The notes under the pieces: generated by a model
What the model was told of the DNA's origin: nothing
What the model saw: the letters and a program-made list of their open reading frames with translations, nothing else
Databases searched by the model: none
Translations under genes and position numbers: made by a program
Part shown: one piece after another, positions 23,436 to 34,534 of the stretch
Layout: the number at the start of each line of letters is the position of its first letter
Numbering within the stretch: the first letter of the stretch is position 1
From: Linanthus parryae
Lineage: Eukaryota; Streptophyta; Magnoliopsida; Ericales; Polemoniaceae
Reading direction: 5' to 3'
Assembly (NCBI GenBank): GCA_023055425.1
Contig: JALGPY010000003.1
Coordinates: 73,135,491 to 73,199,490 of the forward strand
DNA: 64,000 nucleotides

Positions 23436-24670
23436 TGTATCTTTTGTAGACTTAGTTTTCAAGAAAATGAATTGTAATTCCAATTCATAGAAATTTAAGA
23501 TTTTATTTTTGTTGCAAACATAATTATTTTTCATTGATTCACTTAAGATAGTTAATTAAATTCAAAAATACTAATATAGATAAGTTAATAAAAAGATATA
23601 ATATTAGTGTTTTAGGTAAAAGACAGGGGTTTCCCCCAAAGTTGTAGTTTTTTACACTTTATGCCCTTAAAGTTTTTGAAATGACAAAATCACCCCCCAA
23701 GAATACATCAGTATCTTCTTCTCAACCCACCCAAAATCAAATCTTGAATCTTTCAATTTACTGATACCCATGAAGTTTTGATTGTCCAGAACTCCAGTTC
23801 AAGTCGAAACATGTGCATTCAAGCCAAAAATCGTTAAAAACCGTTACCGAATGAGGGAGAAATCACTCGCCGAAAACGGGTCGGAACCTCGCCGAAATTC
23901 ATGGCACTCCGGTGGCATTGGTGGTTGGTTCTGTTGTCTCCTGGGCTCGTCGGACCTCAGGGAGGTCGGGGAAGTGCCGGAGAACGGAGGGGGACAAAGG
24001 GCAGCGGGGTTTTGGAGGTGAGCCGACTGGGTTCGGGTCTTCGGGTCGCCGTCGATGGTGGTCCTTCGCTTTCGTTGTTGTTGCTGCTTATGCTCTGTTC
24101 TGAGACCAGAGAGGGAGAGAGAGTGTCCGGGTTAGAGAAAGAGAGGAGACTAAAGAGAGAAGGGTCTGGGTGGTGTTGGTGATTCCCGTCGGTAATGGAG
24201 GCCGGTGGTTGTGGTGGCGCCGGCGGTGATTGTTGTTGTGTTACTGCTACTGGTTGTATCAGAAAAGAGAGAGAGAAACAGAGGGAGGGTGATTGAGATG
24301 GAGGAGAAGGGTGGTGGTGATGATGGTGGCTGTAATGGAGGAGGTGGTGCTGTTGTTGGTGTCGGGCAGTGAGGGTGGTTTTGTTGACGGTGGCAGTGGC
24401 TATTGTTGAAGTTGCTTCTGCCCCTGTTTGGTTTTTGGCAGAGTGGTTGAGAGGTGAGGGAATGGTGATGAAGGAGATGATGGAGCTTTGATGATGGTGG
24501 TTATGGAGGTGTTGGTTGTTGGTGATGGTGATTGTGGAGTTGTTGATGGTGGTTGTTGTTGTTGTTGTAGGTAATACTGCTGTGTTTTTGTTTTGGCAGA
24601 GGATGGAGAAATTTGAGATGGAGGAGGAGGGATGGTGGTGATGGTTTTGTGTTGTTGGCGAGAAGGTGAA

Positions 24671-24671
24671 G

Positions 24672-24760
<89 letters not shown>

Positions 24761-24762
24761 GA
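24671..24762 (+). repeat. GTT trinucleotide microsatellite, about 30 units
   Basis: An uninterrupted GTT run. On the minus strand it reads as a run of asparagine codons and creates a 314-codon low-complexity ORF (23957-24901) that I do not regard as a gene because it sits inside the solo LTR. Confidence 0.95.
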
Positions 24763-25130
24763 GGGGGTAGAGTTTATATAGAGGAGGGGGTAGGGAGAAT
24801 TGAGGAGGGTGAGTGTTTTTGTGTGATTGTGTGTGTGTGTGTGTTCTGGCCGTGAGGGAGGAGAGAGAGGAAGAGAGAGAGAGAGAGAGGAGGAGGAACA
24901 AGGGGGTGTATTTGTGTTGAGGGGGAGTAAAAATTGAGGGAGGTGTTATGTGAGGGTGTTGTGTGTTTGTCGAGAGGGAGGAGGAGAGAGAGAGAGAGAT
25001 GTTTGTGAGAGAAGAGAAAAATTAATGAGGGGGTGTGTGTGTGAGAGATGGAGGTGTGTGAAGGAGGAGGGGGGGAGTTGTGAGAGAGAGGGATGGTGAT
25101 GGAGGAGGTGGGAGCGTGTCCCGGTGGAGG

Positions 25131-25134
<4 letters not shown>

Positions 25135-25188
<54 letters not shown>
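25135..25188 (+). repeat. GA dinucleotide microsatellite, about 27 units
   Basis: A pure GA run within a purine-rich 350-bp tract (24845-25215) at the right half of the solo LTR. Confidence 0.95.
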
Positions 25189-25195
<7 letters not shown>

Positions 25196-25895
25196 TACAA
25201 GAGAGAAAAAGAAGGGAGGGAGGAAGAAACCAAATAAAAATAAATAGATACAAATACGGGTTTTGGACCGGTTGTAACTAAAAATACGGGTGCGTATAAT
25301 TATACGGTACATACTACCGGGTTATATTATTTTACGGGTCGGGTTAGAGAAAATACGAGTAGCTATAGGTATTTCATACGTATTATGTACAAGAAAAATA
25401 AGTGCGTACTTTAACTTTGATAAAAGACAACTACAACCCCCTACATGTAAAAATATATGCATACTTTTATTTGTCTAAAATACATTAACCTCCCCAGACT
25501 TTTATTCAGTTTAGTTCCAAACTTTTCCGAACTACATTTACCTCCCCAACTATTCAATGTAATTAATTTATAACTTTTGAAAACTACAATTGTACCCCCA
25601 ACCAATATTTATTTAACTAGTTTATATTTTATAAAACTACAACTACCTCCCCAATTTTGAACTAAATTAGTTTTAACTTTTCTAAACTACAATTATCTCT
25701 CTACAACTTTATATTTTTGAAAACTATAACTATAACCCCTCAAATTTTATCAAACCACTTTATAATGTCTCAAAACTTAAAATTTCAACTTTATTCTTTA
25801 ATTAATTCATTTAGAACTTTTGTAAATCATAATTATAACCCCAAACTCTATCAAAGTTATTAACTTACCCTCTTGTATTAAATTGGGGTATTACA

Positions 25896-26862
25896 TTTAA
25901 ACCATAGTTGGCATTTTGTCAAAACTTGCAACATATTCGTGAGCATTTGCTTCTGAGAGAGAGAGAGAGGATTGTGTTTTCCTTCGTCAGAGTTTATTTG
26001 CAGAGAGGGTTTTGCATGTTCTTTTCTCATTCGAAAAAAGTAGACCGGTGTTCTAAATCTGGCAGAAAGAGAGTAAGGTTCTCGTATTTTCTGACCACTT
26101 TATTGTATAGGGAGTTGTTGTCTCAGGGAGAAGTTTCAGAGATTATTGCGGCCGTGGAGGCCCGTTTATGGGGTAAGTCATAGTTGTTCGGTGGTTGTGA
26201 CTAGTATCAGGCTATCATACGTCTTCCTTTGCCTTCGTCTTTTTATTGCTAGGGATGATCCTGATATGCTAACCCTTAGTCCCTTGAATCATCATGACTG
26301 GGATTTGGCCAATGCTGAGAGGATTCATCACCTTGTGCCTCTACCCAAGGTTTATCCGTCCTGCAAGGTGTGTTTTAAGTCTGCGCCGAATAGCAATTGA
26401 CTGTTGGACGAATGGTGTGACCTGGATAATCATAAATCCACTTTACTTTGCGCAGGGGTTCTTCGCGCTGTATTGCGACCTAGAATACCAATATGAGTTT
26501 CGCCCTTTTGTTGCACACAGAGGTACTTTTCGCTATCATTTTGCGCATTACCTTCCCCATGATCATAAAGATACAAGAGCTTTCATTGAGCAGTACGACA
26601 TTGATCCGTTCTTGTGTCGATGCACACGAGCTTTCATTGAGCAGTACGACATGGATCCGTTCTTGTGCCGATGCACACAAGGTTGCTTCCCGCGTTCACC
26701 GATCTTGGAGGCCATGTACACACTTACATCCTGTTCCGAAAGGTATTTCATGGAAAGTTAGATGTCCAATATCAGTTATGAGGGTGTAAGTGTTCATTCA
26801 CAAACTAGAAGGGCTGAAAGTGCTCTGTGTCAAACTAGAGAGGGGAAAGTGTCTTTTCCCAC
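25896..26862. other. Region upstream of DPH3, no recognised gene
   Basis: Several overlapping short ORFs (25908-26183, 26146-26400, 26294-26761) show no family I recognise. A GT donor-like GGTAAGT at 26173 and an acceptor-like TTTGCGCAG at 26457 hint at an exon-intron structure, but this is weak. The clearest feature is a 51-bp tandem duplication at 26577-26678. It may be a gene remnant or untranslated leader. Confidence 0.35.
26577..26678 (+). repeat. 51-bp tandem duplication
   Basis: Copies at 26577-26627 and 26628-26678 differ at only about three positions. 51 is a multiple of three, so the 26294-26761 ORF stays open, doubling a 17-residue segment that contains AFIEQYD and DPFLCRCT. Confidence 0.85.
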
Positions 26863-26868
26863 TATAAA
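26863..26868 (+). promoter_or_regulatory. Candidate TATA box of DPH3
   Basis: TATAAA in the context CCCACTATAAAGCG, about 160 bp before the DPH3 start, giving room for a leader of roughly 130 nt. No competing TATA-like sequence was found nearer the gene. Confidence 0.45.
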
Positions 26869-27029
26869 GCGTCCATTGGTCACCCCCCAAAAGCTTTTGT
26901 TGAACAAAGCCCTAGCTACACCCATCATCGACGCTCTCAAGTCTCAACCCCAAGCTACGCCGCCTCCGATCGTCAATAACTTTCCCGCTGCGGCGAGTCA
27001 CCGGAGTTCTAGCTTATCAAACGTGAACT

Positions 27030-27287
27030 ATGTCGTACGACGACGTGGAGATTGAAGACATGGAGTGGAACGAGGAGCTCAAGGCCTTCACCTACCCTTG
27101 TCCTTGTGGGGACTTGTTTCAGATCACAAGAGAAGAGCTCAAGATCGGCGAAGAGATCGCTCGTTGCCCTAGCTGTTCCCTGTACATAACCGTCGTCTAC
27201 AATATGGAAGATTTCAGCGACGACTCCAACCAGAACCCGAAGAACAATCTCGAGCCGTTGAAGCAGCAGCCGGTCGCCGTCGTTTGA
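27030..27287 (+). CDS. DPH3: Diphthamide biosynthesis protein 3 (CSL-type zinc finger, DPH3/KTI11 family)
   Basis: Single uninterrupted 85-codon ORF, the usual length for the family. DPH3 is a small zinc/iron protein that donates electrons to the DPH1-DPH2 enzyme in the first step of diphthamide formation on elongation factor 2, and is also linked to Elongator-dependent tRNA modification; it acts in the cytosol. Visible hallmarks: acidic amino end with YDDVEIEDM, metal ligands C24 and C26 (PCPCGD), then C46 and C49 with the signature CSL (RCPSCSL), followed by the IxVVY strand; the carboxy tail is variable. The ATG at 27030 begins the conserved MSYDDVEIEDM, and no upstream in-frame ATG extends it. 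It appears intact and host-encoded, with no intron seen. The name is by protein signature only. Confidence 0.9.
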   Translation: MSYDDVEIEDMEWNEELKAFTYPCPCGDLFQITREELKIGEEIARCPSCSLYITVVYNMEDFSDDSNQNPKNNLEPLKQQPVAVV

Positions 27288-28174
27288 AGTGTTAGGTCAT
27301 GTCTAATTATGCGCTATTGCATATGCTTGCATATTTTTGTTTGAGCAATTGAGCTGATGTGACAAAATTTTGTCCTGGATTGAAATTGTAGAAGTTATCT
27401 GGTTTCATCTACTGGGAATTTAAAGTTTTACGATTGTATTAATAGAGAGGAGCATTATTGGTATTGGATCGATTAAAAGCGTGGTTCTTGTGCGTTTCTG
27501 TTGAATATTTGTTCATGCCTATGTTTTTGTGACTGTTGGCACTGGAACCATAAAAGCTCGGTCGATTTAAATTATTTGTGTGTAATGAGTTGCTTAGTAG
27601 AAGAAGATCGAATAGACTTTGGAAACCTTGCATACTTCGATAGTCAAAGTTGATATCTAACCATTATGATTAGCCATTCCACTCTACTGGTAGAGTTCAT
27701 TTGTTTGTGGTTTTCCTGCTCCATAGACGCATCTTGCTTTGGTTAAATTCTGAAATAAGTATCCTGTTACTGTACTTGTCAAGATAGCAGTTTATGACTG
27801 AAAGATGTGTATAATTCTGATGTTACCGCGGTGTGGTGTTTAATTAACTTTAAAATACCCATCCATAGTATGCTGTATCACCCAAGCTGAAGTCTGAACC
27901 ATGAGAATTTTACTGTTCAGATTAAGAGGGTGACCATTAGCCAATGTCCCCTTTAAGCTTTTCTATGAATATATTGTACACTTGTAGTCAAAAGCAGGGG
28001 ATTGCGAATTTAATCTAATGAGAGGGAAAATCACAATCATTGGCTTTCCTTTGGCACCTTCCTCACTTGAGCTAAGGTATGTAAGTGATGGAAAAGCTTT
28101 TAAAGGAGTTGTAAGGTTTTTGAAATATCCGCTCAAATTATCTCTGGTTTTACAGTCTAGAGTTTCTGTTAACA

Positions 28175-28227
<53 letters not shown>

Positions 28228-28764
28228 TTATATATATAATGCTCAGTTAAGATAAATGTTAGCATCATAGAGCTTGGTTTCTTGAACAACTCTAAAGGTG
28301 ATAAAATGGTACATCTGATTGTTGATGAATAGAAAGTTACATGGTATTGTCGCATTGATGCCTTTATTTTTTGAGAAAGATGGATTTTGTTAAGAAGAAG
28401 TTGAAAATCTTAAAAGAGACCCAAAAGCTTGTGAACCCAGTAGCTTGACAAATGCGTGTCAGTGGTATACTGGTATCCTGTATGCTACAAACAATACCGC
28501 GTCTTTTAAATACCGAAATGCACCTTCTTCTACTTATTCTGTAACTGAAAAAAAGACACTAAAAAATTGATAAATAAATACTATAACGCTTCCTGAGGGC
28601 CAGGAAGTACCATCTACCGCTCAGCAGGTTATGTTGCCTCTCTGTGGCTGTAACAGCTTCACATTGGGCCTTTAGGGGAAGTAGATGTAAGATGATGATG
28701 CACCTGAAGCTCATCGGAGAAGAGCATTCATTGACTTCAATGGTCTTTTGGAGCTAAATCCGAG
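27288..28764. other. DPH3 3' flank and intergenic DNA
   Basis: The first few hundred bases presumably include the DPH3 3' untranslated region. No other coding sequence was recognised. The region contains the AT / poly-T / poly-G composite at 28173-28227. Confidence 0.4.
28173..28227 (+). repeat. Composite (AT)n, T10, G21 tract
   Basis: An AT dinucleotide run flows into ten T (28197-28206) and then 21 consecutive G (28207-28227), followed by another TATATA. Homopolymer G of this length is rare in plant DNA and is also a known source of sequencing error. Confidence 0.9.
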
Positions 28765-29233
28765 GTGTCCTTCGAACGTATATTCATCGATGATACTGAT
28801 TTTGCTGAAAGTCTGAAGGTAGTATGCGAGTACATGGGCTCCAAAATCACTACATTTAGGTTCAAGTTCAACTCAACCTCAGCTTCACGCGCATATCAAA
28901 CTTTAAGGTTTTTCCAGCTTCGTCACATCATTAAGAAAAAGCTCAAAATTCAACTTCAAGAGCATGTAGGCCAATACTTGAAAGACCGAGTTAGTCTTTA
29001 TGTTGGCTAGATAAGAAAAGCATGATCGGATTTCAACCCTGTTGACAGATGGAGCTAAGGCATTTGGTTTTTTTTATCAAGTGAAGAAAGTTTCGACGGC
29101 TGTAGGAAGAGTACAAGTTATGCTTGAGAATATTAAGTCAGCAAGTTCGCTCATGAAAATGCAAGTAAATGAACTCAAAAGGGGCTCATCTAATGATTTG
29201 CACAGAAATTATTCAGATGGAATGGAAGAATGA
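28765..29233 (+). pseudogene. Unrecognised coding-like block
   Basis: Two ORFs in different frames lie end to end: 28765-29010 (81 codons, with KITTFRFKFNSTSASRAY and a basic LRHIIKKKLKIQL segment) and 29042-29233 (63 codons, with MTDGAKAFGFFYQVKKVS). Their composition looks protein-like rather than random, but I recognise no family, and nothing before or after extends them. They may be exons or a frameshifted remnant of one gene, or chance. No function is proposed. Confidence 0.25.
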
Positions 29234-31577
29234 TGTTCCTTTCAATCCCTTACATATTTGTCAGACTTGGATCTAGTAAGTTTCTTGGAAAGAATAAGTC
29301 TGCTGCTTTTGAAATAGTCGAGTCAGTAGAGGGCCTACAAGATTGTGAAAGAACTGCTACAGCTTAAGGACAGAGAGAGCCATGGAATGGGCTTGTGGTG
29401 GTCCAAATTCGGGTGTCACTGAAAATTCCTCAGGCATTCGGCCTGAAATCCATAACCATCTAATGTTAAGATGGCAATAATTGAGGGCCGGCTCTGGTAG
29501 CAAGATTACTTAAACGCATTAACTAGATTGGATGTCTCTTATTATTCATTTACAGGTTAGTTTCTCTCTTCTTGGTTATTAATAGCTGAGGTGAGTATGA
29601 TAATAAGTATCTTAACAACCATCGGAATATTGTTGTGTATCAGTGGCTGAGCAAGAGTGGATGCTTACACAGACCAATTTGGAACTTGTTTTCAGTGGCT
29701 TGCTTGCAGCCACGATTTGGAAGCAAAATCAGCATCAGGTGAACGGTGAACTCTCCCTTGGGTGATATTTGTATTTACATTTTGTCTTCACGGATTCTTA
29801 CATGTGTATAAAGTTGTTTGTCATTTACCTACTTATTACTCATCAACATCCCAGTGACAGTTGGGAGGGTTGATACTGTTACGCATAAATCTTTCAGTAT
29901 ATATAGTAGGCCCAATTTCGAACAATTTATGGCATTTTTTTCAGTAAGGTCGCTGGACAGTGGACATGTCATATACATCCTCAGTACACATGCAACTTTG
30001 CCACTACAGGTAGGATTGGTTCCTCCTCCATCTCACACACACACATACAGAGATATCTGAGGTGCTTTGGTTCTCACCAAAATTAACCAATTTTCTGCTG
30101 TTGTCATCTGATGTGGTATCAATACACACTGTTGCATAGCGGTTTTCTTTCATACATGCTTTCTGCTGGATTTTCTTTGGTTTTGTTTCCTTCCATAGCT
30201 TTGTTTGAAGTGAATTCAAGTTTTAGGCGATTTACATTAAAAACTCAGACAATGTATATGTCTATAGGGACGAGGATGACAAAGCATAAGGTAGCAAACT
30301 AGCTAATCAAAGTCTGCCCATACAGAAAATGCTTTACATTTTATCAGAGTAAGAAGTGATGTAATTAACAGCTATGAAATTGTCAGTGCAGATTGAATTA
30401 TTCATTTAGTTTTTAGGTTCCCTTCACCATATAACACCCCGTGGCTTTGCCTCCCAGCGTTAAAGTAATTGAATTTCCAAGCGTGGTTCTGTACACACTA
30501 ATAGCGATTCACTCCTAGAGCTCTTGCAGGGAAGGTGAAATTAAACCTGTTTGTGAATTGTGAATATCATTTAATTTTGCCGGTGACTTATTTTTTTTGT
30601 CAGGCAAGTGCAATCCTACTTCCTCATGAATCTGTATTGTGATTGTCTACGGATGGTGATGCCATGGAAAAGGAAAAAGAAACCAAGATGGAAGTATCTC
30701 CAGACTCCAATACATGGACCAGCTATATACCAGTCGTATAACTCGAGAATCAAGTTAGGCTAATCAGGCGGTGAAACCCTTGGTACCATCACTTACAATA
30801 TCTGTTAGGGGACTCCATTCCATGCTGACAAGGAATCTTCATAAAGTAACTCCTTGCAACTCAGCACACTTTATAAAACTGTATTGCATGTGTATTTATT
30901 GGTAGCAACTTATGGGAACGTGGTGAAAAGAGGCTCACCGTTAGTATGTTCTTTATTCTAGGCTAGGCTCTTGAAGGACTAGGACAAAAGCCAGGAAGTG
31001 TCACAGGATATTAAAAATTGTCTGGGCCAGTAGTTGGAGGTCAAGATAGTGACTGGGAGGAGATGTTTATCCTGGACCTGATGTTGGGCAACTTTCTTTA
31101 CAAGACAAAGGCTGTACGTCTCCTCCTGATTGCAGCAGCACAGAGTCAGTACTTCAGAAGCTACTCTAGCAGATAGCTTAAATGAATCACAAGTCGAACA
31201 GCTTGTGCATGGTTTAAGCGGATGCTTTGACCTCTGTTACATTGGGTGGAGATGATTTTCACTAGGAGTTGCTGCTGCATGAGCAGCCAGAATCGAAATA
31301 CAACGAGAACATTAACTCTATACTCAGCAGGGTGGATGAATATCCTAAAAAACCCGAGGGGGGCTTATTATTATATGGTGAATCTACAGGTAAGGCCACT
31401 CTGACTTGACATACTGCTGTCCCTAACATTCCCGCTGGCTTTAAGCATGGGCCTGTCTAAGAGTCATCTTTTATTCAACCAAGGAAAGGTAGACATGAAC
31501 GTGAAGCTTCATTTCCTACTACCAATATTGTGAACAGAGTGACCAAGGGTGAGAACAAACTTGCCTTTTTTCAGATT
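29234..31577. other. Intergenic DNA, nothing recognised
   Basis: Only short ORFs (at most 80 codons) without motifs. It has a small CA run near 30035 and a T-rich stretch near 30590. Some sequence near 30650-31400 has gene-like base composition, but no continuous frame was found. Confidence 0.4.
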
Positions 31578-31593
31578 AACTATATCACACACA

Positions 31594-32396
31594 ACATTTG
31601 CACGATTGGGTCAAGCGCTTAATCAACAATTCATCTCCTGCCCTCCTCAAAAACCTGTCTCTCCTATGGGCTCTGTGGAAAATGAGGAATGAGGTGCTCT
31701 TCAAAGGGAAACAATGGAGCGTCGTGCAAGCTAAAGAATTTTTTAACCACTCATGCCACGAGATATTTGCATTCCAAACCTTCCAGGCAGCTCAGATGGC
31801 CCCTCAGAAGGATACAGAAGCTGTTACAAGTACTCCTTTATTTTCCCTCTCAAGCAATGAGGATCTTCAATCTGTTCCAAGCCATTGCACTCTCCGAAAA
31901 GTTGATGGTGCTTGGAAGGCATCCAAGCTAGGAGGAGCTGTTGGAGTACACTTCCACACGCCCACTGGCCACACTTCCACACGCCCACTTCCTACTCCAA
32001 GCTTTGCACTGCGGAAACTCCCCTGCAGATGGAGCTTTTAGCTATTTATCACGGTTTACTTGTTGCACAACACTATAGCATGTTTTCTATATTACTGTAT
32101 ACTGATAGCCTTGTATCCTTCAAACTCTTGCAGGGGAGTGATCTACCTTCGTACAGGGACACACCACTTTTGGACCATATTCGGCAGGCGGTTAGGTATT
32201 TCGACAACTGCGTTCTAGCTAAAGTCCCCAGGGGGCACGTTTTGGAAGCACATCATGCCGCAAAGTTCGCTGTTTCACGTCTCGTGTAGTTAATGCTGTG
32301 ACCCTTTTGTTGTACTAGGAAGTCGCTTGTACTAGACTGCCCCGGTGTGTACCCTTTGCTTATCAATGATATTTCTTATCTTTTATAAAAAAAAAA
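31594..32396 (+). mobile_element. 5'-truncated LINE (non-LTR retrotransposon) insertion with poly(A)
   Basis: An 803-bp insert ending in about 12 A residues (32387-32398), flanked by exact 16-bp copies of AACTATATCACACACA at 31578-31593 and 32397-32412. Poly(A) plus a long target duplication and loss of the 5' part define a LINE inserted by target-primed reverse transcription. The insert encodes only the carboxy end of ORF2 (zinc-binding RT-associated and RNase H-like regions). It lies on the plus strand in otherwise unassigned DNA between DPH3 and the glycine-rich gene. Confidence 0.85.
31598..32289 (+). pseudogene. LINE ORF2 carboxy end: RT-associated linker and plant RNase H-like domain
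   Basis: The first frame (31598 onward) gives LLWALWKMRNEVLFKGKQW, a segment typical of the region between plant LINE RT and RNase H, then VDGAWKASKLGGAVGV, the first RNase H strand. The second frame continues from about 31990 with TAETPLQMELLAIYHGLL and YTDSLVSFKLLQG (catalytic E and D positions of an RNase H fold) and ends at 32289. The frame change coincides with a 23-bp tandem duplication at 31948-31989; 23 is not a multiple of three and its removal would bring the two frames into register. Otherwise no stop interrupts the block. Confidence 0.75.
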
Positions 32397-32412
32397 AACT
32401 ATATCACACACA

Positions 32413-33498
32413 CACACACGTTTCAATAAACAGAGTTTCCTTTCCTGAACGTGCTGAACCCTGATTGATGAAATGTGAGCATTTGTATCTGAGGGTTTAA
32501 TTATATTTGTTTTTGAATTATCGTGTTGGTTGTGCTAAACCCTATTACGAGAACATCTTATTTCGTAATGAGACTTGTAAAACAACGCAGTAGAGTTTCC
32601 TTAACATTGATGAATTTAGAAACATTATTTCCATTTATTTGTACTATACTCTCCAGTATACAACCATGAATCTATGTACTTGTTGTAAGGAGGAACTATC
32701 TAATAATATATTATTCCTCAGTTTTGTTAACTTGTGTATGTGAGCTCTCAGGCTTTGCATTTGCATATTGGAAGGTCGGAATTTCAATTGATGTGCTTTG
32801 TCTTGTTAACATGCTTGCTGCATTTTTTTTTCCTTCTCAGTTTCTGATGGAATTTAGCTTGCTAGTTCAGCTAGTACGAGTACAATGTACGGAACACACT
32901 TAATTATGTTATCTGTTTTTACGGGTAAAACACTTGTGCATATCAGTTCTAAAGTGGATTGAGATGAAGCTGGATGGTAGAGAGATACTGCTGATAACAT
33001 GTACCTTCATTCTCTGATTACGGTGTGGAATATCTATTGTAAAATGGGTGCCAACAGTGTATTATACCCCCTTCAGATCAGTCTGTACTGCAGAGCATGT
33101 CGATTGTCTACTCAAGCAAGCAACCGGCCTGTATAATCTGTGCAATACGTACGAAGGTTGGACCCCTTGGATTTGAGCTCCAAGTTGAGCGTGCCGGAAT
33201 AGTCCTGTAAATGTTAGTCTGAGATGGTAGAGACCTTGAGGCAGTTTTGGGTGCATCTTCTTCTAAACCTGAAGGACCTGATGCATACCTGTGAAGCTGT
33301 TACAGCCTCATGCTGTGATACAGCTTGTCGGACACTATGAGGCTCGCCAGAGGATCTCCAGAGGCAGCTTTATGCCATGCCATTGTGCTGAAGTTGAATA
33401 GTCCTTAATTCATGCAGATTAAATATTGGCAACCCACTTCAATGCCTATAGAAGATGCGGTATGGACTAGGACTAGTGTTCTAATGCGTGTGGGTAAG
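32413..33498. other. Intergenic DNA, nothing recognised
   Basis: AT-rich, no credible ORF. The minus-strand ORF at 33062-33256 has no motif. Confidence 0.4.
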
Positions 33499-33930
33499 GA
33501 CTAGTGTAAAATTGGAGGCACACTTGGACCACCGTCTCCAATGTAACAATCAATGGTGGTCTAGACAAATCATCTGAATACTCACATTTCCTTGATGCTG
33601 TCACCAATGTTCTCGGTAGTCTCGTAGGTCCAATAAATCTCTTAATTCAACATTCTGCGCCTTTACAGAGAATAAGTAGCTTAATCCTCAACACCTTTAC
33701 TTCTCTATAAATCGCTTAATCCTCAGCACCTTTACGGGAAAGTAGCTCTCTGCAAAGGTGCAGAATGTTGAGATTTAAGCGATTTATTGGACCTACAAGA
33801 CTACGGAGAACATTGGTGACAGCATCAAGGAAATGAGAGTACTTGGATGATTTGTCTGATCCATCCGTTGATTGTTAGATCGGAGATGACGGTCCAAGTG
33901 TGCCTTCAATATTTCACAAAAACACTAGTG
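33499..33930. mobile_element. Foldback (long inverted repeat) element
   Basis: Two arms of about 170-200 bp are mutually complementary: GGCACACTTGGACC at 33517-33530 pairs with its complement at 33891-33904, and the match continues inward (CATTCTGC...; GTCCAATAAAT...) to about 33684/33738. The unpaired centre (33685-33737) carries a direct duplicate of CGCTTAATCCTCAGCACC. Outer ends read GACTAGTGT and ACACTAGTG, reminiscent of CACTA termini, but no matching 3-bp duplication is seen. No ORF. It could form a long hairpin RNA if transcribed. Confidence 0.7.
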
Positions 33931-34534
33931 TCAAACTGCAAACAGATTTAGTGTCATTTGTCACAATTTATAAACTCTCAATGGTTCTAAGTACGGAACC
34001 AACAAGAAATCACACTGCTTACCTGATGATGGAGCTAGGATGTATTTTGGGGTTTATGTTTAGGTAAAAAAACTAGGGTGTTTAAACAGTATGGTTTCGG
34101 AGTACCGGATTTCGAGCAGGTCACCGGGTCTTTTTAGAGTTCTTCATGGGAGGTAAAAACAATAAAAGACAGACAATACTCACCAGTGCCTATAGAGCAA
34201 AGCACCCTAGGCTTTTGAACAGTATTGGACTTCAACAAAAAAGTTCGGTTTGAGTTTTAAATTTATCAAACCTGGTCATCCAAAATGTTTTGCGCCCACT
34301 GTGCCCACTGCACAACAAATATATAGTGCAATTTCTGACTTAAAAACGCCACTCATGTTCTAGTTGATTTTCCAAAATTAAAAGAGTAGTAAGCACTAGT
34401 AAATCAACAAGCTAAATATATATCATAATTTCATTAGAACCATAGCAATTTCCACATCATGATAACATAGCTCCAGAATCACATTATATAGGGAAATACC
34501 ACAACACTGCCAAGACACTAAGTTCATACAACTA
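33931..34534. other. Intergenic DNA 3' of the glycine-rich gene
   Basis: Nothing recognised apart from the probable 3' untranslated region of the minus-strand gene at the right end. Confidence 0.4.

Larger units (their letters stand above)
21765..25895. mobile_element. 4.1-kb solo LTR, Ty3/gypsy (Tekay/Del)-like ends
   Basis: A 4131-bp unit starting TGTAACACTCCCC and ending GGGGTATTACA, flanked by perfect 5-bp duplications TTTAA (21760-21764 and 25896-25900). TG...CA ends plus a 5-bp duplication and absence of any internal retroelement coding sequence define a solo LTR. TGTAACACCCC-type ends and a multi-kilobase length are familiar from Tekay/Del chromoviruses, which is the inference for class. 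It contains a 55-bp tandem pair and the large TA/CA, GTT and GA microsatellites. Long Asn- and Ser-rich ORFs inside it are products of those microsatellites. Confidence 0.75.

Noticed and set aside
23957..24901. 314-codon minus-strand ORF rich in Asn, His, Ser and Thr
   Set aside because: It is the translation of GTT, CA and GA microsatellites inside the solo LTR; no non-repetitive conserved segment is present.
24774..25312. Overlapping Ser/Leu-rich minus-strand ORFs of 95-159 codons
   Set aside because: These come from the GA-rich purine tract in three frames at once, which shows composition and not coding.
26294..26761. 155-codon ORF considered as a host gene
   Set aside because: No family recognised, overlapping frames are equally open, and part of its length comes from a recent 51-bp duplication. 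Kept only as unassigned sequence.
28680..31400. Suspected decayed multi-exon gene
   Set aside because: Scattered protein-like fragments exist, but no splice-consistent chain of exons or identifiable family could be followed by eye.
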